Counted from the stretch's first letter, positions 12,648 through 21,402 are shown. The stretch is DNA of 27,993 bases from Lachnospiraceae bacterium (GCA_003447295.1 DLZQ01000021.1:1-27993); one strand, 5' to 3'. Translations and numbers: made by a program. Notes: generated by a model from the sequence alone, not told the origin.

Positions 12648-12720
12648 TTGTAAAATCCCTTAATTTAGTATAAAATCATAATAAAAGTGGGAGAAAGTGG
12701 AGGTAAGTGCCACAAAGTGG
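12648..12720 (+). promoter_or_regulatory. mraZ promoter with four 10-bp-phased MraZ boxes
   Basis: A likely promoter is TTGTAA (12648-12653) with TAAAAT (12671-12676), 17 bp apart. Just after it AAGTGG occurs at 12685, 12695 and 12715, with AAGTGC at 12705, giving four boxes with an exact 10-bp period. Repeated AAAGTGG or TGGG boxes upstream of mraZ are the known binding sites of MraZ in Mollicutes and E. coli, so MraZ should control this operon. Confidence 0.75.
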
Positions 12721-12787
12721 TAGATTTATGAAAAAATGACCTCCTTTTTCGTGGCAGTCCCATTTTGGATGAATGGTGGTGAGTGCG

Positions 12788-13219
12788 ATGTTTATGAGCG
12801 AGTACAACCATACGTTAGATACGAAAGGCAGGTTGATCATTCCGGCGAAATTCCGAGAGACTTTAGGCGAGGAATTTGTGATTTCCAAGGGAATGGACGG
12901 CTGCTTATTTGTGTATGCGGGCGATGACTGGAATGCTTTTGAACAGAAGCTGACCTCATTACCTCTGATCAATAAGGAAGCAAGACAATTTGCCCGTTTC
13001 TTCTTAGCCGGTGCGGCTACGGTGGAAGTGGACAAGCAGGGAAGAATCCTGTTGCCGGCACACTTGCGAGAATTCGCCGGACTGGAAAAAGATGTGGTGT
13101 TAGTCGGAGTCGGCAGCCGCGTGGAGATCTGGAGCAAGGATAAGTGGGAGACCGTGAACTCGGATGCGGATATGGATGAGATCACCGGCGCCATGGAAGG
13201 ACTGGGACTGACTATTTAA
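12788..13219 (+). CDS. mraZ: Transcriptional regulator MraZ
   Basis: I choose ATG 12788 because the product then begins [15 protein letters not shown] and is 143 residues long, as in Bacillus; the frame is open back to 12773, but that adds residues unlike the family. Both AbrB-like halves are present, each with a D-x-K-G/Q-R motif: '[18 protein letters not shown]' (residues ~10-27) and '[18 protein letters not shown]' (~85-102). MraZ forms a ring that binds repeated boxes upstream of its own gene and controls the division/wall cluster. It leads the operon and is followed closely by rsmH. Confidence 0.96.
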   Translation: MFMSEYNHTLDTKGRLIIPAKFRETLGEEFVISKGMDGCLFVYAGDDWNAFEQKLTSLPLINKEARQFARFFLAGAATVEVDKQGRILLPAHLREFAGLEKDVVLVGVGSRVEIWSKDKWETVNSDADMDEITGAMEGLGLTI

Positions 13220-13248
13220 AAGAAGCAGATTTAAAGAAGCAGGAGAGG

Positions 13249-14187
13249 ATGACCGTCGTGGAATTTAATCATTATTCTGTGATGTTGCATGAGACCATCG
13301 AACAACTGAATATCAGACCGGACGGCATCTATGTGGACGGAACCTTAGGAGGCGGCGGACATGCCTATGAGGTGTGCAGCCGCTTACAGAACGGACATTT
13401 CTACGGGATCGATCAGGATGACGCGGCGATCGCGGCGGCATCGGAGAGATTACGATGCTTTGGAGATAAAGTGACCGTGATCCGCAACAATTACGTGAAT
13501 GCGGTGGAGGCACTCAGAGAATACGGAGTCACCGGTGTGGACGGCATCGTGCTGGATCTGGGAGTCTCTTCCTACCAGTTAGATACCGAGGACAGAGGGT
13601 TTTCTTATCGGTTTGATGCACCGCTTGACATGCGGATGGATCGCAGGCAGACCCTGACAGCGAGAGACATCGTGAACAATTATTCCGAGATGGAGCTGTA
13701 TCATATCATCCGGGACTACGGCGAAGATCCGTTTGCGAAAAACATTGCAAAACATATTGTAAAAAACAGGGCGGACAAGCCCATTGAGACTACCTTTGAA
13801 TTAAATGAGATCATCAAGGCCGCAGTTCCGGCGAAAATGCGACAGAACGGACATCCCTCCAAGCAGACATTCCAGGCGATCCGCATTGAGTGCAATCAGG
13901 AACTGGAAGTACTGAAAAAGGCTTTGGACGAATTGATCGATCTGCTACATCCCGGCGGAAGGTTCTGTATCATCACTTTCCATTCCCTGGAAGACCGGAT
14001 CGTGAAAAATGCGTTCCGCAGGAATGAAAATCCCTGTACCTGTCCTCCGGAATTCCCAGTGTGTGTATGCGGTAAGGTCTCCAAGGGAAAGGTGATCACC
14101 AGAAAACCGATCCTTCCCGGTGCGGAAGAACTGGAAGCAAACAGCAGGTCCAAGAGCGCAAAGTTACGCGTGTTTGAAAAGAAATAA
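13249..14187 (+). CDS. rsmH: 16S rRNA (cytosine1402-N4)-methyltransferase
   Basis: This 312-residue SAM-dependent enzyme methylates N4 of C1402 in the 16S rRNA P-site. Family motifs: '[15 protein letters not shown]' at the N-terminus, '[12 protein letters not shown]' (SAM binding, ~residues 28-39), '[14 protein letters not shown]', '[15 protein letters not shown]', and near the end '[15 protein letters not shown]' and '[14 protein letters not shown]'. CAGGAGAGG lies before ATG 13249. It is the second gene of the mra operon, in the usual place. Confidence 0.97.
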   Translation: MTVVEFNHYSVMLHETIEQLNIRPDGIYVDGTLGGGGHAYEVCSRLQNGHFYGIDQDDAAIAAASERLRCFGDKVTVIRNNYVNAVEALREYGVTGVDGIVLDLGVSSYQLDTEDRGFSYRFDAPLDMRMDRRQTLTARDIVNNYSEMELYHIIRDYGEDPFAKNIAKHIVKNRADKPIETTFELNEIIKAAVPAKMRQNGHPSKQTFQAIRIECNQELEVLKKALDELIDLLHPGGRFCIITFHSLEDRIVKNAFRRNENPCTCPPEFPVCVCGKVSKGKVITRKPILPGAEELEANSRSKSAKLRVFEKK

Positions 14188-14225
14188 GAGCTTTAAACTT
14201 TAATCAGTGAAAGTGGGAATAAAGT

Positions 14226-14675
14226 ATGACACAGAGAAGAAGTAATACCCCATACATATATGATAATACAGCAAGAGACTTACAGGTCCGGAGACAAATG
14301 GAAGAGCCCCGGAGACAGCTGTCTCATGAGACGAGAAAAAACAGAGAAAAAGCAAGACACATGAGCATCGGCTATGTGACTTTTCTGATGGTGGCACTGG
14401 TGGCATGTGCATTTTTCCTGGTGAACTATATTCAGATGCAGTCACAGCTGACCACAAAGATCACGGAAGTATCCAGAATGGAGAGTGAACTGAACGCTCT
14501 GAAATTGTCCAATGATGAAGAATACAGCCGTATCACCAGCAGTGTGAATCTGGAAGAGATCAAGAAAATTGCCATCGGTGAACTGGGAATGACCTACGCA
14601 ACAGAAGGGCAGGTAATTCCTTATGCCGGCATCAGCAACGATTATATGCGTCAGGCTGACGGCAGTCAGAACTAA
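14226..14675 (+). CDS. ftsL: FtsL/DivIC-like septum protein
   Basis: The 149-residue protein has a charged cytoplasmic N-terminus (~1-46), one membrane helix (~47-68, 'IGYVTFLMVALVACAFFLVN') and an extracellular coiled coil ('QSQLTTKITEVSRMESELNA') ending with 'IGELGMTYATEGQVIPY', the layout of FtsL/DivIC. Such proteins form the divisome complex that activates septal wall synthesis. Its place between rsmH and the first PBP supports FtsL. Sequence conservation is low in this family, so the name rests on topology and position. Confidence 0.85.
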   Translation: MTQRRSNTPYIYDNTARDLQVRRQMEEPRRQLSHETRKNREKARHMSIGYVTFLMVALVACAFFLVNYIQMQSQLTTKITEVSRMESELNALKLSNDEEYSRITSSVNLEEIKKIAIGELGMTYATEGQVIPYAGISNDYMRQADGSQN

Positions 14676-14693
14676 GCACGGGAGGCAGAACGT

Positions 14694-16952
14694 GTGAAGG
14701 AGAAGAACCCCAAGAAATTCAGTATCAAAATGCAGAAGAAACTGTTATGCCTGTATGTATTGATCATACTGGCATTTATTCTGCTGTCGTTTCGTCTGTC
14801 ATGGATCGTGAGAGCGGACGGAGCTGACTATGAGAAGCAGGTGCTCTCCCAGCAAAAATACGATTCCATCACCCTGCCGTTTAGACGTGGTGACATCGTG
14901 GATGCCAAGGGAACGAAGCTTGCCGTCAGTGAAAAGGTGTATAACCTGGTCATAGATTCCAGGGTAATGCTGGACCGGGAGGATTATCTGGAACCCACCA
15001 TGGAAGCGCTGGCTGCGAATTTCCCGGATCTGGACATGACGGCAGTGCGGCAGTATGTAACGTCTCATCCCGAATCTTCGTGGTATGTGCCTCTTCGGAG
15101 GATGACTTATGACCAGATCAGCGGATTCCAGGCGGCAGCACTGGAGAATAGTAAGATCCGTGGTGTCTGGTTCGAAGAGGAATATAAGAGAGTCTATCCA
15201 AACGGTTCTCTGGCGGCAGATGTGGTCGGATTTGCCAGAGCGGACAATGAAGGACAGTACGGACTCGAGGAGTATTACAATGATGTCCTGAACGGAACCA
15301 CCGGAAGAGAGTACGGTTATCTGAATGATGATGCCAACCTGGAACGTACGATCAAGCCGGCAGTGGATGGCAACACGATACACAGTACCATTGATGCTAA
15401 TATTCAGGGCATTGTGGAGAAATACTTAAAGCAGTTTAACGAGGAGCATAAGGATGCGGCACATCCCGGCAACGGCGCGGAAAATGTGGGCTGCATCATC
15501 ATGGAAGTCAATACCGGCAATATTTTGGCCATGGCAAGCTATCCTACCTATGACCTGAACGATACCAGGAATACGGATGCCCTTTTGGGATCCCGTAAGA
15601 TCGAGATGGTGACCAATGCCAACGGTTATCAGGTACTGACGAAGACAGATACCTATTTTACCCAGGAAGATATCGATGCCCTGACGGATGAAGAACTGTT
15701 GGATAATCTGAACTACCTGTGGAAGAACTATTGTATCTCCACCACCTACGAGCCGGGATCCACGGCGAAGCCTTTTACCGTGGCGGCAGCACTGGAGAGC
15801 GGTGCCATCACCGGCAACGAGCACTATCAGTGTAACGGATATCTGGAAGTCGGCGGCCATACGATCAAATGCCACAGCTACCGTTCCGGCGGTGAAGGCG
15901 ATGTATCGGTACAGAATTCCATTGCCTGGTCCTGCAACGTAGCGTTAATGAAGATCGCTGCCACCATGGGCAAGGAGGAATTTGCCAAATTCCAGCAGAC
16001 CTTTAACTTTGGATTAAAGACCAACGTGGATCTGGCAGGAGAAGCGAGAACCGCCAGTCTCTTGTTCCCGGTAGACCAGATGGGAAGCGCTGACCTGGCG
16101 ACCAATAGCTTCGGACAGAACTTCAATGTGACCATGATCCAGATGATCACAGGATTCTGCTCCCTGATCAACGGCGGTTACTATTATGAGCCTCATATGG
16201 TGGATAAGATCACCAATTCCAGTGGAGCCACGGTACAAAACATTGAACCGAGAGTGTTGCGACAGACCATCTCAGAGAGCACTTCGGCGAAGATCAGACA
16301 GTATTGCAGAGCTACCGTTATGGAAGAGGGCGGTGACCGCAGAACCGGTAGAACCGCAAGACCTGCCGGATATGCCATCGGCGGCAAGACCGGTACCGCA
16401 GAGACCATTCCTCGTAAAAACGGTGAATATGTTGTATCCTTTATGGGATATGCACCGGCGGATGATCCTCAGATCGCCATTTACGTGGTCGTGGACCGTG
16501 CCAATGCATCCCCTCAGGATGATGCAAAGTTCGCAACGGGAATCGTTAGAAATGTTCTGACGGAAGTACTGCCTTATCTGAATATCTTCATGACGGAGGA
16601 GCTGTCTGAGAAGGAAATTCAGGAACTGGCAGAGAAACAGATCGAGATTACGAATCAGTATACACAGAAACCGGAAGACGGGGATACCCAGAATAACGGT
16701 GACGGAGCAGATACCGCTTCCGATCCTGCGGATCAGACGGGCGGAGAGAGCACCGGAACCGGAGAGGGAGAAGAGTCTCCCACAACTTCTGAGGACTGGA
16801 GAAATTACCCTGTGGATCCTGCTACCGGATATCTGGTAAGTCCGATCGACGGCGGCCTGATCGATCCCGTTACGGGAGCGGATGTCGGCGGAGAGGATAC
16901 CCTGGGTGACAGCCCGGTGAACAATAATCTGCTGAATCAGCAAAATGAATAA
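14694..16952 (+). CDS. Class B penicillin-binding protein (FtsI/SpoVD type) with long C-terminal tail
   Basis: The start is GTG 14694, with GGGAGG at 14681-14686. The 752 residues comprise a short cytoplasmic part, one membrane helix (~16-37), a PBP dimerisation domain (~50-220) and a transpeptidase domain. The active-site motifs are intact: Ser356-Thr-Ala-Lys359 ('EPGSTAKPF'), Ser413-Cys-Asn415 and Lys565-Thr-Gly567 ('GGKTGTAE'). It is longer than usual; after the transpeptidase domain comes a ~110-residue tail rich in Asp, Glu, Gly, Thr and Pro, with 'VDPATGYLVSPIDGGLIDPV'. No PASTA domain is visible. It should crosslink septal or spore-cortex peptidoglycan. Which of the two PBPs here is the division enzyme and which serves sporulation cannot be decided from sequence alone. 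Confidence 0.93.
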   Translation: MKEKNPKKFSIKMQKKLLCLYVLIILAFILLSFRLSWIVRADGADYEKQVLSQQKYDSITLPFRRGDIVDAKGTKLAVSEKVYNLVIDSRVMLDREDYLEPTMEALAANFPDLDMTAVRQYVTSHPESSWYVPLRRMTYDQISGFQAAALENSKIRGVWFEEEYKRVYPNGSLAADVVGFARADNEGQYGLEEYYNDVLNGTTGREYGYLNDDANLERTIKPAVDGNTIHSTIDANIQGIVEKYLKQFNEEHKDAAHPGNGAENVGCIIMEVNTGNILAMASYPTYDLNDTRNTDALLGSRKIEMVTNANGYQVLTKTDTYFTQEDIDALTDEELLDNLNYLWKNYCISTTYEPGSTAKPFTVAAALESGAITGNEHYQCNGYLEVGGHTIKCHSYRSGGEGDVSVQNSIAWSCNVALMKIAATMGKEEFAKFQQTFNFGLKTNVDLAGEARTASLLFPVDQMGSADLATNSFGQNFNVTMIQMITGFCSLINGGYYYEPHMVDKITNSSGATVQNIEPRVLRQTISESTSAKIRQYCRATVMEEGGDRRTGRTARPAGYAIGGKTGTAETIPRKNGEYVVSFMGYAPADDPQIAIYVVVDRANASPQDDAKFATGIVRNVLTEVLPYLNIFMTEELSEKEIQELAEKQIEITNQYTQKPEDGDTQNNGDGADTASDPADQTGGESTGTGEGEESPTTSEDWRNYPVDPATGYLVSPIDGGLIDPVTGADVGGEDTLGDSPVNNNLLNQQNE

Positions 16953-16975
16953 ATAGACGTTCATGGAATGAATAG

Positions 16976-17027
16976 CCTCACCTTTGGAGCCATAAAATGT
17001 AAAAAGCTCCGTGGGTGAGGTTTTTTT
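16976..17027 (+). terminator. Intrinsic terminator that overlaps the ribosome site of the second PBP
   Basis: Arms at 16976-16990 and 17006-17020 pair over 15 positions with one mismatch and two G-T pairs around a 15-base loop, followed by seven T (17021-17027). The next base is the A of the ATG start codon at 17028. The 3' arm carries GGGTGAGG, the only plausible ribosome site for that gene, so the folded hairpin would both stop transcription and hide the ribosome site. Confidence 0.85.
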
Positions 17028-18818
17028 ATGGCAGATCATCAGAACCGATTTTTTCACCGCAAAAAGATCATGACCATATTTTTCCTATGTACGGCAGTGT
17101 TCTGCGGCCTGCTTGGACGACTTTTGTACCTGATGGTATGGCGGGCGGATTATTATGGGGATGCAGCTACCAGACTGCACGAGAGGGAGAGAAGCATCAA
17201 AGCGGCAAGAGGGAGGATCCTGGATCGTAACGGCGTCGTGCTGGCGGATAACAAAACGGTCTGTACCGTATCCGTGATCCATAACCAGATCAAGGAACCT
17301 GAGCAGGTGATCGCCATGCTGGTAAAGGAACTGGGTATCTCTGAGGAACTGGCCAGGAAACGGGTGGAAAAATATTCCTCCATAGAGCGGGTGAAAAGCA
17401 ACGTGGATAAGACTGTCGGTGACAGAATCCGGGAATATGATCTGGCAGGGGTAAAAGTGGACGAAGACTATAAGAGATATTACCCTTACGGAGAACTGGC
17501 AAGTAAGGTGCTGGGATTTACCGGAGGCGATAATCAGGGGATCATCGGACTGGAAGTGGTCTACGAGGAAGTACTTAAGGGAGAGCCCGGTATGATATTG
17601 ACCGTAACAGATGCCAAGGGAATCGAGGTAGATACGGCGGGAGAACGCCGGGTGGAGCCGGTGCCGGGGAGAGACCTTCGCATCAGCATTGACAGAAATA
17701 TCCAGGAGTATGCCATGCAGCTGGCGGAACAGGCCTGTGCTGCCAAGGAGGCGGACAGCGTCTATATCATTGTCATGAATCCGAAGAACGGGGAGATCCT
17801 TTCGATGGTCAATTACCCGGAGTTTGATCTCAATGACCCCTATACACTGCCTATGGAGACCGTTACGGCAGAAGACGGCAGTCTCCTTACGGTGGACCCC
17901 GGGCAGCTTACAGCCGAGCAGAAGCAGGAAAAATTAAATGCCATGTGGAGAAACGGCTGCATTAATGATACCTATGAACCAGGATCCACTTTTAAGATCA
18001 TTACGGCGGCTGCAGGATTGGAGTCCGGTGTCGTGACCCCGGACAGCAACTTCTCCTGCCCGGGATTTATCATTGTGGATGACCGTAAGATCAGATGCCA
18101 TAAGACGGTGGGACATGGAAGTCAGACCTTTGTGCAGTGTATGGAAAACAGCTGTAATCCGGCACTCATTACTGTGGGGCTCCGCCTCGGTGTGGATGAG
18201 TATTACCGGTATTTTGAGCAGTTTGGTTTAAAACAGCGCACCGGGGTGGATCTGCCGGGGGAGGCGGCAACGATCATGCATAAAAAGGAAGACATGGGAA
18301 ATGTGGAACTGGCGACGGTGGCTTTCGGGCAGTCCTTTCAGATCACGGCGATCCAGCTTCTGACTACGGCATCCTCCATTATCAACGGCGGCAATCGAAT
18401 TACGCCACATTTCGGGATCGAAGCGCTGAACCGGGACGGAGAGGTGGAAGAGGTGTTTTCCTATCCGGTACGCAGCGGAATCCTGTCGGAGGAGACCTCT
18501 GCCACCATGCGCTATATCCTGGAGATGGTAGTAGCGGAAGGATCCGGCAGGAACGGGCAGGTGCAGGGGTTCCGGGTAGGAGGAAAGACCGCGACCAGCC
18601 AGACCCTGCCCCGTGGGAGCGGACGTTATATTTCTTCTTTTATCGGTTTCGCTCCGGCGGATGATCCCGAGGTCATCGCCATAGCCATCATCAATAATCC
18701 ACAGGGCGTCTATTACGGAGGACAGGTGGCAGCCCCTATTATAAGGCAGTTGTATGAAAATATTTTACCTTATCTGGGATTGGAAAAGACAGAAGATACT
18801 GCTGTCGAAAATAACTGA
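17028..18818 (+). CDS. Second class B penicillin-binding protein, with KTA in place of KTG
   Basis: The 596-residue protein begins MADHQNRFFHRKKIMTIFFL, with a membrane helix at ~14-35, a dimerisation domain (~50-205) and a transpeptidase domain with Ser320-Thr-Phe-Lys323 ('EPGSTFKII') and Ser375-Cys-Asn377. The third motif reads Lys520-Thr-Ala522 ('VGGKTATSQTLP') where family members normally have KTG. It lacks the long tail of its neighbour and any PASTA domain. With the preceding gene it forms a tandem ftsI/spoVD-like pair. The start is unusual: it follows a terminator directly, with the ribosome site inside the hairpin. The next in-frame ATG (17070) has no ribosome site and would cut into the membrane anchor. 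Confidence 0.92.
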   Translation: MADHQNRFFHRKKIMTIFFLCTAVFCGLLGRLLYLMVWRADYYGDAATRLHERERSIKAARGRILDRNGVVLADNKTVCTVSVIHNQIKEPEQVIAMLVKELGISEELARKRVEKYSSIERVKSNVDKTVGDRIREYDLAGVKVDEDYKRYYPYGELASKVLGFTGGDNQGIIGLEVVYEEVLKGEPGMILTVTDAKGIEVDTAGERRVEPVPGRDLRISIDRNIQEYAMQLAEQACAAKEADSVYIIVMNPKNGEILSMVNYPEFDLNDPYTLPMETVTAEDGSLLTVDPGQLTAEQKQEKLNAMWRNGCINDTYEPGSTFKIITAAAGLESGVVTPDSNFSCPGFIIVDDRKIRCHKTVGHGSQTFVQCMENSCNPALITVGLRLGVDEYYRYFEQFGLKQRTGVDLPGEAATIMHKKEDMGNVELATVAFGQSFQITAIQLLTTASSIINGGNRITPHFGIEALNRDGEVEEVFSYPVRSGILSEETSATMRYILEMVVAEGSGRNGQVQGFRVGGKTATSQTLPRGSGRYISSFIGFAPADDPEVIAIAIINNPQGVYYGGQVAAPIIRQLYENILPYLGLEKTEDTAVENN

Positions 18819-18878
18819 ATGAAAAAGGTTCCGGCGGGTGAAAATTTGACAAAATCTGCTGACCACACCCCTTATAAT
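18803..18878 (+). promoter_or_regulatory. spoIIG-type promoter with wide spacing and Spo0A-box-like sites
   Basis: A perfect -35 TTGACA (18846-18851) and a perfect -10 TATAAT (18873-18878) are 21 bp apart, too wide for unaided sigma-A. TGTCGAA, the exact 0A box, is at 18803-18809 inside the end of the PBP gene, and TGACAAA (6 of 7) overlaps the -35 at 18847-18853. In Bacillus subtilis spoIIG has a 22-bp spacer and is activated by Spo0A~P bound beside the -35, so this is probably the same kind of promoter. Confidence 0.75.
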
Positions 18879-18898
18879 GATTCTGAAGGAGGGGTGTG

Positions 18899-19711
18899 AT
18901 GCATTATGAACTGTATTTTGACAGCCTGTTCCTCCTGAACTTCGGCATGAACCTGTTACTTCTGATCCTGGTGGATCACAGTACCTGCCACACTGCCACG
19001 TGGTACCGGCTGACAGCCGGGGCGGCGATCGGAGCGGTATGTTATCTGCTCCCTTTTTTATGGAAGGGAACGGCGCTTCTAAAGCTTTTCCTGTGTCTTC
19101 TGCCGGGGACGGGACTCATGCTGTGGGTGGCTTTTCCCATACGGAATATGAGGGGATTCTGGCTGTATTTCAGAAAACAGTGCGTTTATACTTTTTTAAT
19201 GGGAGGGGCGCTGGCGGCGGTGTTTCGAAGCTTTCCCGCAGGCAGAAAATTTCTCCCGGGCACCTGCATGGTGCTTGGAGTGGGAGCCCTTTTTTGTATC
19301 ATTTTTCTGAGACACAGAAAAAAGGAAGAAGAGTACGCGGCGTATTGTCAGGTGTTCCTACGGGGAACGGACGGTGAATGCTGGGTCCCCGCCCTGATCG
19401 ATTCCGGCAATACGTTAAGAGAGCCTATCAGCGGAGCACCGGTGTCGGTGCTGGATGTGAGGGTATTTAAGAGCCTGTGGAGAGAGGAACCTTCGGGATT
19501 TCGTGCCATCCCCTATCACAGCGTGGGGAAGAACAGCGGCATCCTTAGCGGTTATCCGGTACCGCAGATAACGATCCGGTACCGGGGCGTGGAAAAAGTG
19601 TGCAGAAATGTATATCTGGCAGTGAGTGAAGAGGAAATTGCCGGAAAAGAAATTCCTATGCTGCTGCATCCTGCATTGCTGCAGCCGGGAGACAGGAAGG
19701 AGCAATTATGA
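18899..19711 (+). CDS. spoIIGA: Sigma-E processing peptidase SpoIIGA
   Basis: Membrane-embedded aspartic protease that removes the pro-sequence of sigma-E in the mother cell after a forespore signal. About five membrane helices fill residues 1-145; the C-terminal domain has the catalytic '[15 protein letters not shown]' with Asp168. A GTG at 18896 precedes the ATG at 18899; the site AAGGAGGGG (18887-18894) favours the ATG, though both are close to it. The length (270 residues) is a little below that of Bacillus (309). Its end overlaps sigE by 4 bp (ATGA), giving translational coupling. Confidence 0.93.
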   Translation: MHYELYFDSLFLLNFGMNLLLLILVDHSTCHTATWYRLTAGAAIGAVCYLLPFLWKGTALLKLFLCLLPGTGLMLWVAFPIRNMRGFWLYFRKQCVYTFLMGGALAAVFRSFPAGRKFLPGTCMVLGVGALFCIIFLRHRKKEEEYAAYCQVFLRGTDGECWVPALIDSGNTLREPISGAPVSVLDVRVFKSLWREEPSGFRAIPYHSVGKNSGILSGYPVPQITIRYRGVEKVCRNVYLAVSEEEIAGKEIPMLLHPALLQPGDRKEQL

Positions 19712-20445
19712 TCTTAAAGATAGCAATACCCGGAAAAATGAAATTGAAAATAACACGCAGGGAGCCTTTTCCCATACATCGGAAAGGTGATCTTCACTAT
19801 ATCGGCGGAGCGGAAGTATTACCGCCTCCCCTCCAAAGTGATCAGGAGAATCAGGTCATCGGCGATCTGGGAACGGAGTATGAGGATGAGGCGAAGGCAA
19901 TCCTCATCGAGCATAACCTGCGTCTTGTGGTCTACATAGCCAAAAAATTCGATAATACGGGAGTGGGCGTGGAGGATCTGATCTCCATCGGCACCATCGG
20001 ACTGATCAAATCCATCAATACCTTTAATCCGGAGAAAAATATCAAACTGGCGACCTATGCCTCACGGTGCATTGAAAATGAGATATTGATGTACCTGCGG
20101 CGGAATAATAAGACGAAGATGGAAGTGTCCATCGATGAACCCTTAAATGTGGACTGGGACGGCAATGAACTGCTCCTGTCGGATATCCTGGGAACGGATG
20201 AGGATGTGATCTACAGAGGGATAGAGAACGAAGTGGAGCGCAAACTTTTAATGAATGCCGTAAGCAAGCTGTCAAACCGGGAGAAGACCATTGTACGGCT
20301 GCGGTTCGGATTGGGAACCCCGGACGGACAGGAGATGACACAGAAGGAAGTGGCAAGCTTTCTTGGAATCTCCCAGTCCTATATTTCGAGACTGGAAAAA
20401 AAGATCATGAGGCAGCTGAAAAAGGAGATCAGCCTGCATATTTGA
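19708..20445 (+). CDS. sigE: RNA polymerase sporulation sigma factor SigE
   Basis: A 245-residue sigma-70 factor of the early mother cell, made as an inactive precursor. Region 2 ('[20 protein letters not shown]', '[15 protein letters not shown]', '[20 protein letters not shown]') and region 4 ('[20 protein letters not shown]') are intact. The N-terminal ~30 residues before the folded part would be the pro-sequence cut by SpoIIGA. ATG 19708 follows GAAGGAGCA. The overlap with spoIIGA is the classical spoIIG layout. SigK is a close relative, but the gene order identifies SigE. Confidence 0.96.
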   Translation: MILKIAIPGKMKLKITRREPFPIHRKGDLHYIGGAEVLPPPLQSDQENQVIGDLGTEYEDEAKAILIEHNLRLVVYIAKKFDNTGVGVEDLISIGTIGLIKSINTFNPEKNIKLATYASRCIENEILMYLRRNNKTKMEVSIDEPLNVDWDGNELLLSDILGTDEDVIYRGIENEVERKLLMNAVSKLSNREKTIVRLRFGLGTPDGQEMTQKEVASFLGISQSYISRLEKKIMRQLKKEISLHI

Positions 20446-20538
20446 CTTTGCATTCGGGACGGATACATGATACTATAAAGATTACGGAGAGGACCCATTC
20501 TCCGGATTGTGAATGACAGATTTTAAGGATGAAGATAC

Positions 20539-20856
20539 ATGATACAGCGTGATGATATATTATCGATGGAATATTTAAAAAAGACGGAATTCACCGGATG
20601 CCACCAGGGGATGCGTTACCGCCTGGAACAGACACAGGATCCGGAGGACTCCGAGGGCGGTAAAAAGCTTATGGTGACGGTATGGCCGGAGCCTTTTAAT
20701 TATTTTAAGACCCCGGAGGAAAAAAAGAAAAGAGCATATTTTTCTTTTGACGAGGATGGCGTGGTGGATGCCGTCGGCTGGATGAATGACCGCTTATTCG
20801 AGGATAAGAAGATATGGGAGGAAGCACCTTCCCATTGGGATACCTATCAAATGTAA
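20539..20856 (+). CDS. Conserved hypothetical protein (105 residues)
   Basis: Begins MIQRDDILSMEYLKKTEFTG and contains 'MRYRLEQTQDPEDSEGGKKL' and 'VWPEPFNYFKTPEEKKKRAY'. It is soluble and rich in charged and aromatic residues, and I recognise no domain. AAGGATGAAG lies before the ATG. It sits 13 bp before the VanZ-like gene on the same strand, so the two probably share a transcript. The position between sigE and sigG is suggestive, but no function can be given. Confidence 0.7.
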   Translation: MIQRDDILSMEYLKKTEFTGCHQGMRYRLEQTQDPEDSEGGKKLMVTVWPEPFNYFKTPEEKKKRAYFSFDEDGVVDAVGWMNDRLFEDKKIWEEAPSHWDTYQM

Positions 20857-20868
20857 GGAAATAATAAG

Positions 20869-21402
20869 ATGATGTTAAAATATATCATAAAGGATCTGAA
20901 GGAGACCCTGGCCTATCTTCCCTACGGGATCATGGCGGGGGCTGTTGTGGGACTGCTCCTGAACGGACTGAATGCCAGACGGGAGCGTAAGGGGAAGGAT
21001 GCTTTTCCCATGGCGGGACTCATGGCATTTTCTCTGTATCTGATGATCATTCTGGTGATCACTTTTTTCTCCAGAGAGGATGGCAGCCGGATCGGCATGG
21101 ACCTGGAACTGTTCTCTACCTGGGGGACGAATGCGAGGAACCATGCGTATGTCGTGGAAAACGTATTGCTGTTTATTCCCTATGGATTTATCTGTCCCTG
21201 GGCATTCCCATGGCTTCGGGGTTTTTTTAGGAATGCCTTTGCGGCATTCGTGACCAGCTTCGGTGTGGAGACGATCCAGCTGATCACCGGCAGGGGATAT
21301 TTTCAGGTGGACGATATCCTGACCAATGTGCTGGGGGCTGTGATCGGATATCTGCTGTTTCAGATACTGTATGGAATGCTGCGGAGATTCCGCAGACAAT
21401 AA
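20869..21402 (+). CDS. VanZ-like membrane protein
   Basis: A 177-residue protein with four to five membrane helices; the VanZ-type pattern is clear in 'NVLLFIPYGFICPWAFPWLR', 'FVTSFGVETIQLITGRGYFQ' and 'VDDILTNVLGAVIGYLLFQI'. VanZ-family proteins are common in Firmicutes; one confers low-level teicoplanin resistance, but most have unknown roles. ATG at 20869 or 20872 are both possible (weak AAGGAAAT upstream). There is no vancomycin-resistance context here, so resistance should not be assumed. Confidence 0.85.
   Translation: MMLKYIIKDLKETLAYLPYGIMAGAVVGLLLNGLNARRERKGKDAFPMAGLMAFSLYLMIILVITFFSREDGSRIGMDLELFSTWGTNARNHAYVVENVLLFIPYGFICPWAFPWLRGFFRNAFAAFVTSFGVETIQLITGRGYFQVDDILTNVLGAVIGYLLFQILYGMLRRFRRQ

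Noticed and set aside
16272..17057. Long minus-strand open frame (261 codons) across the end of the first PBP and the terminator
   Set aside because: It is antisense to a well-supported PBP gene, crosses an intrinsic terminator, has no good ribosome site and its translation resembles no protein family.
20446..20538. Forespore sigma-type promoter before the hypothetical gene at 20539
   Set aside because: TGCATT and GATACTA resemble sigma-G boxes, but the spacing (about 14) is too short for that class; too weak to list.
20875..21399. Minus-strand frame opposite the VanZ-like gene
   Set aside because: The plus strand encodes clear membrane helices and VanZ motifs; the minus translation is rich in His, Gln and Pro and looks like an antisense reading.
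20869..21402. Glycopeptide resistance gene
   Set aside because: The VanZ-like family is large and mostly unrelated to resistance; no vanA/B/H/X/R/S genes are near.
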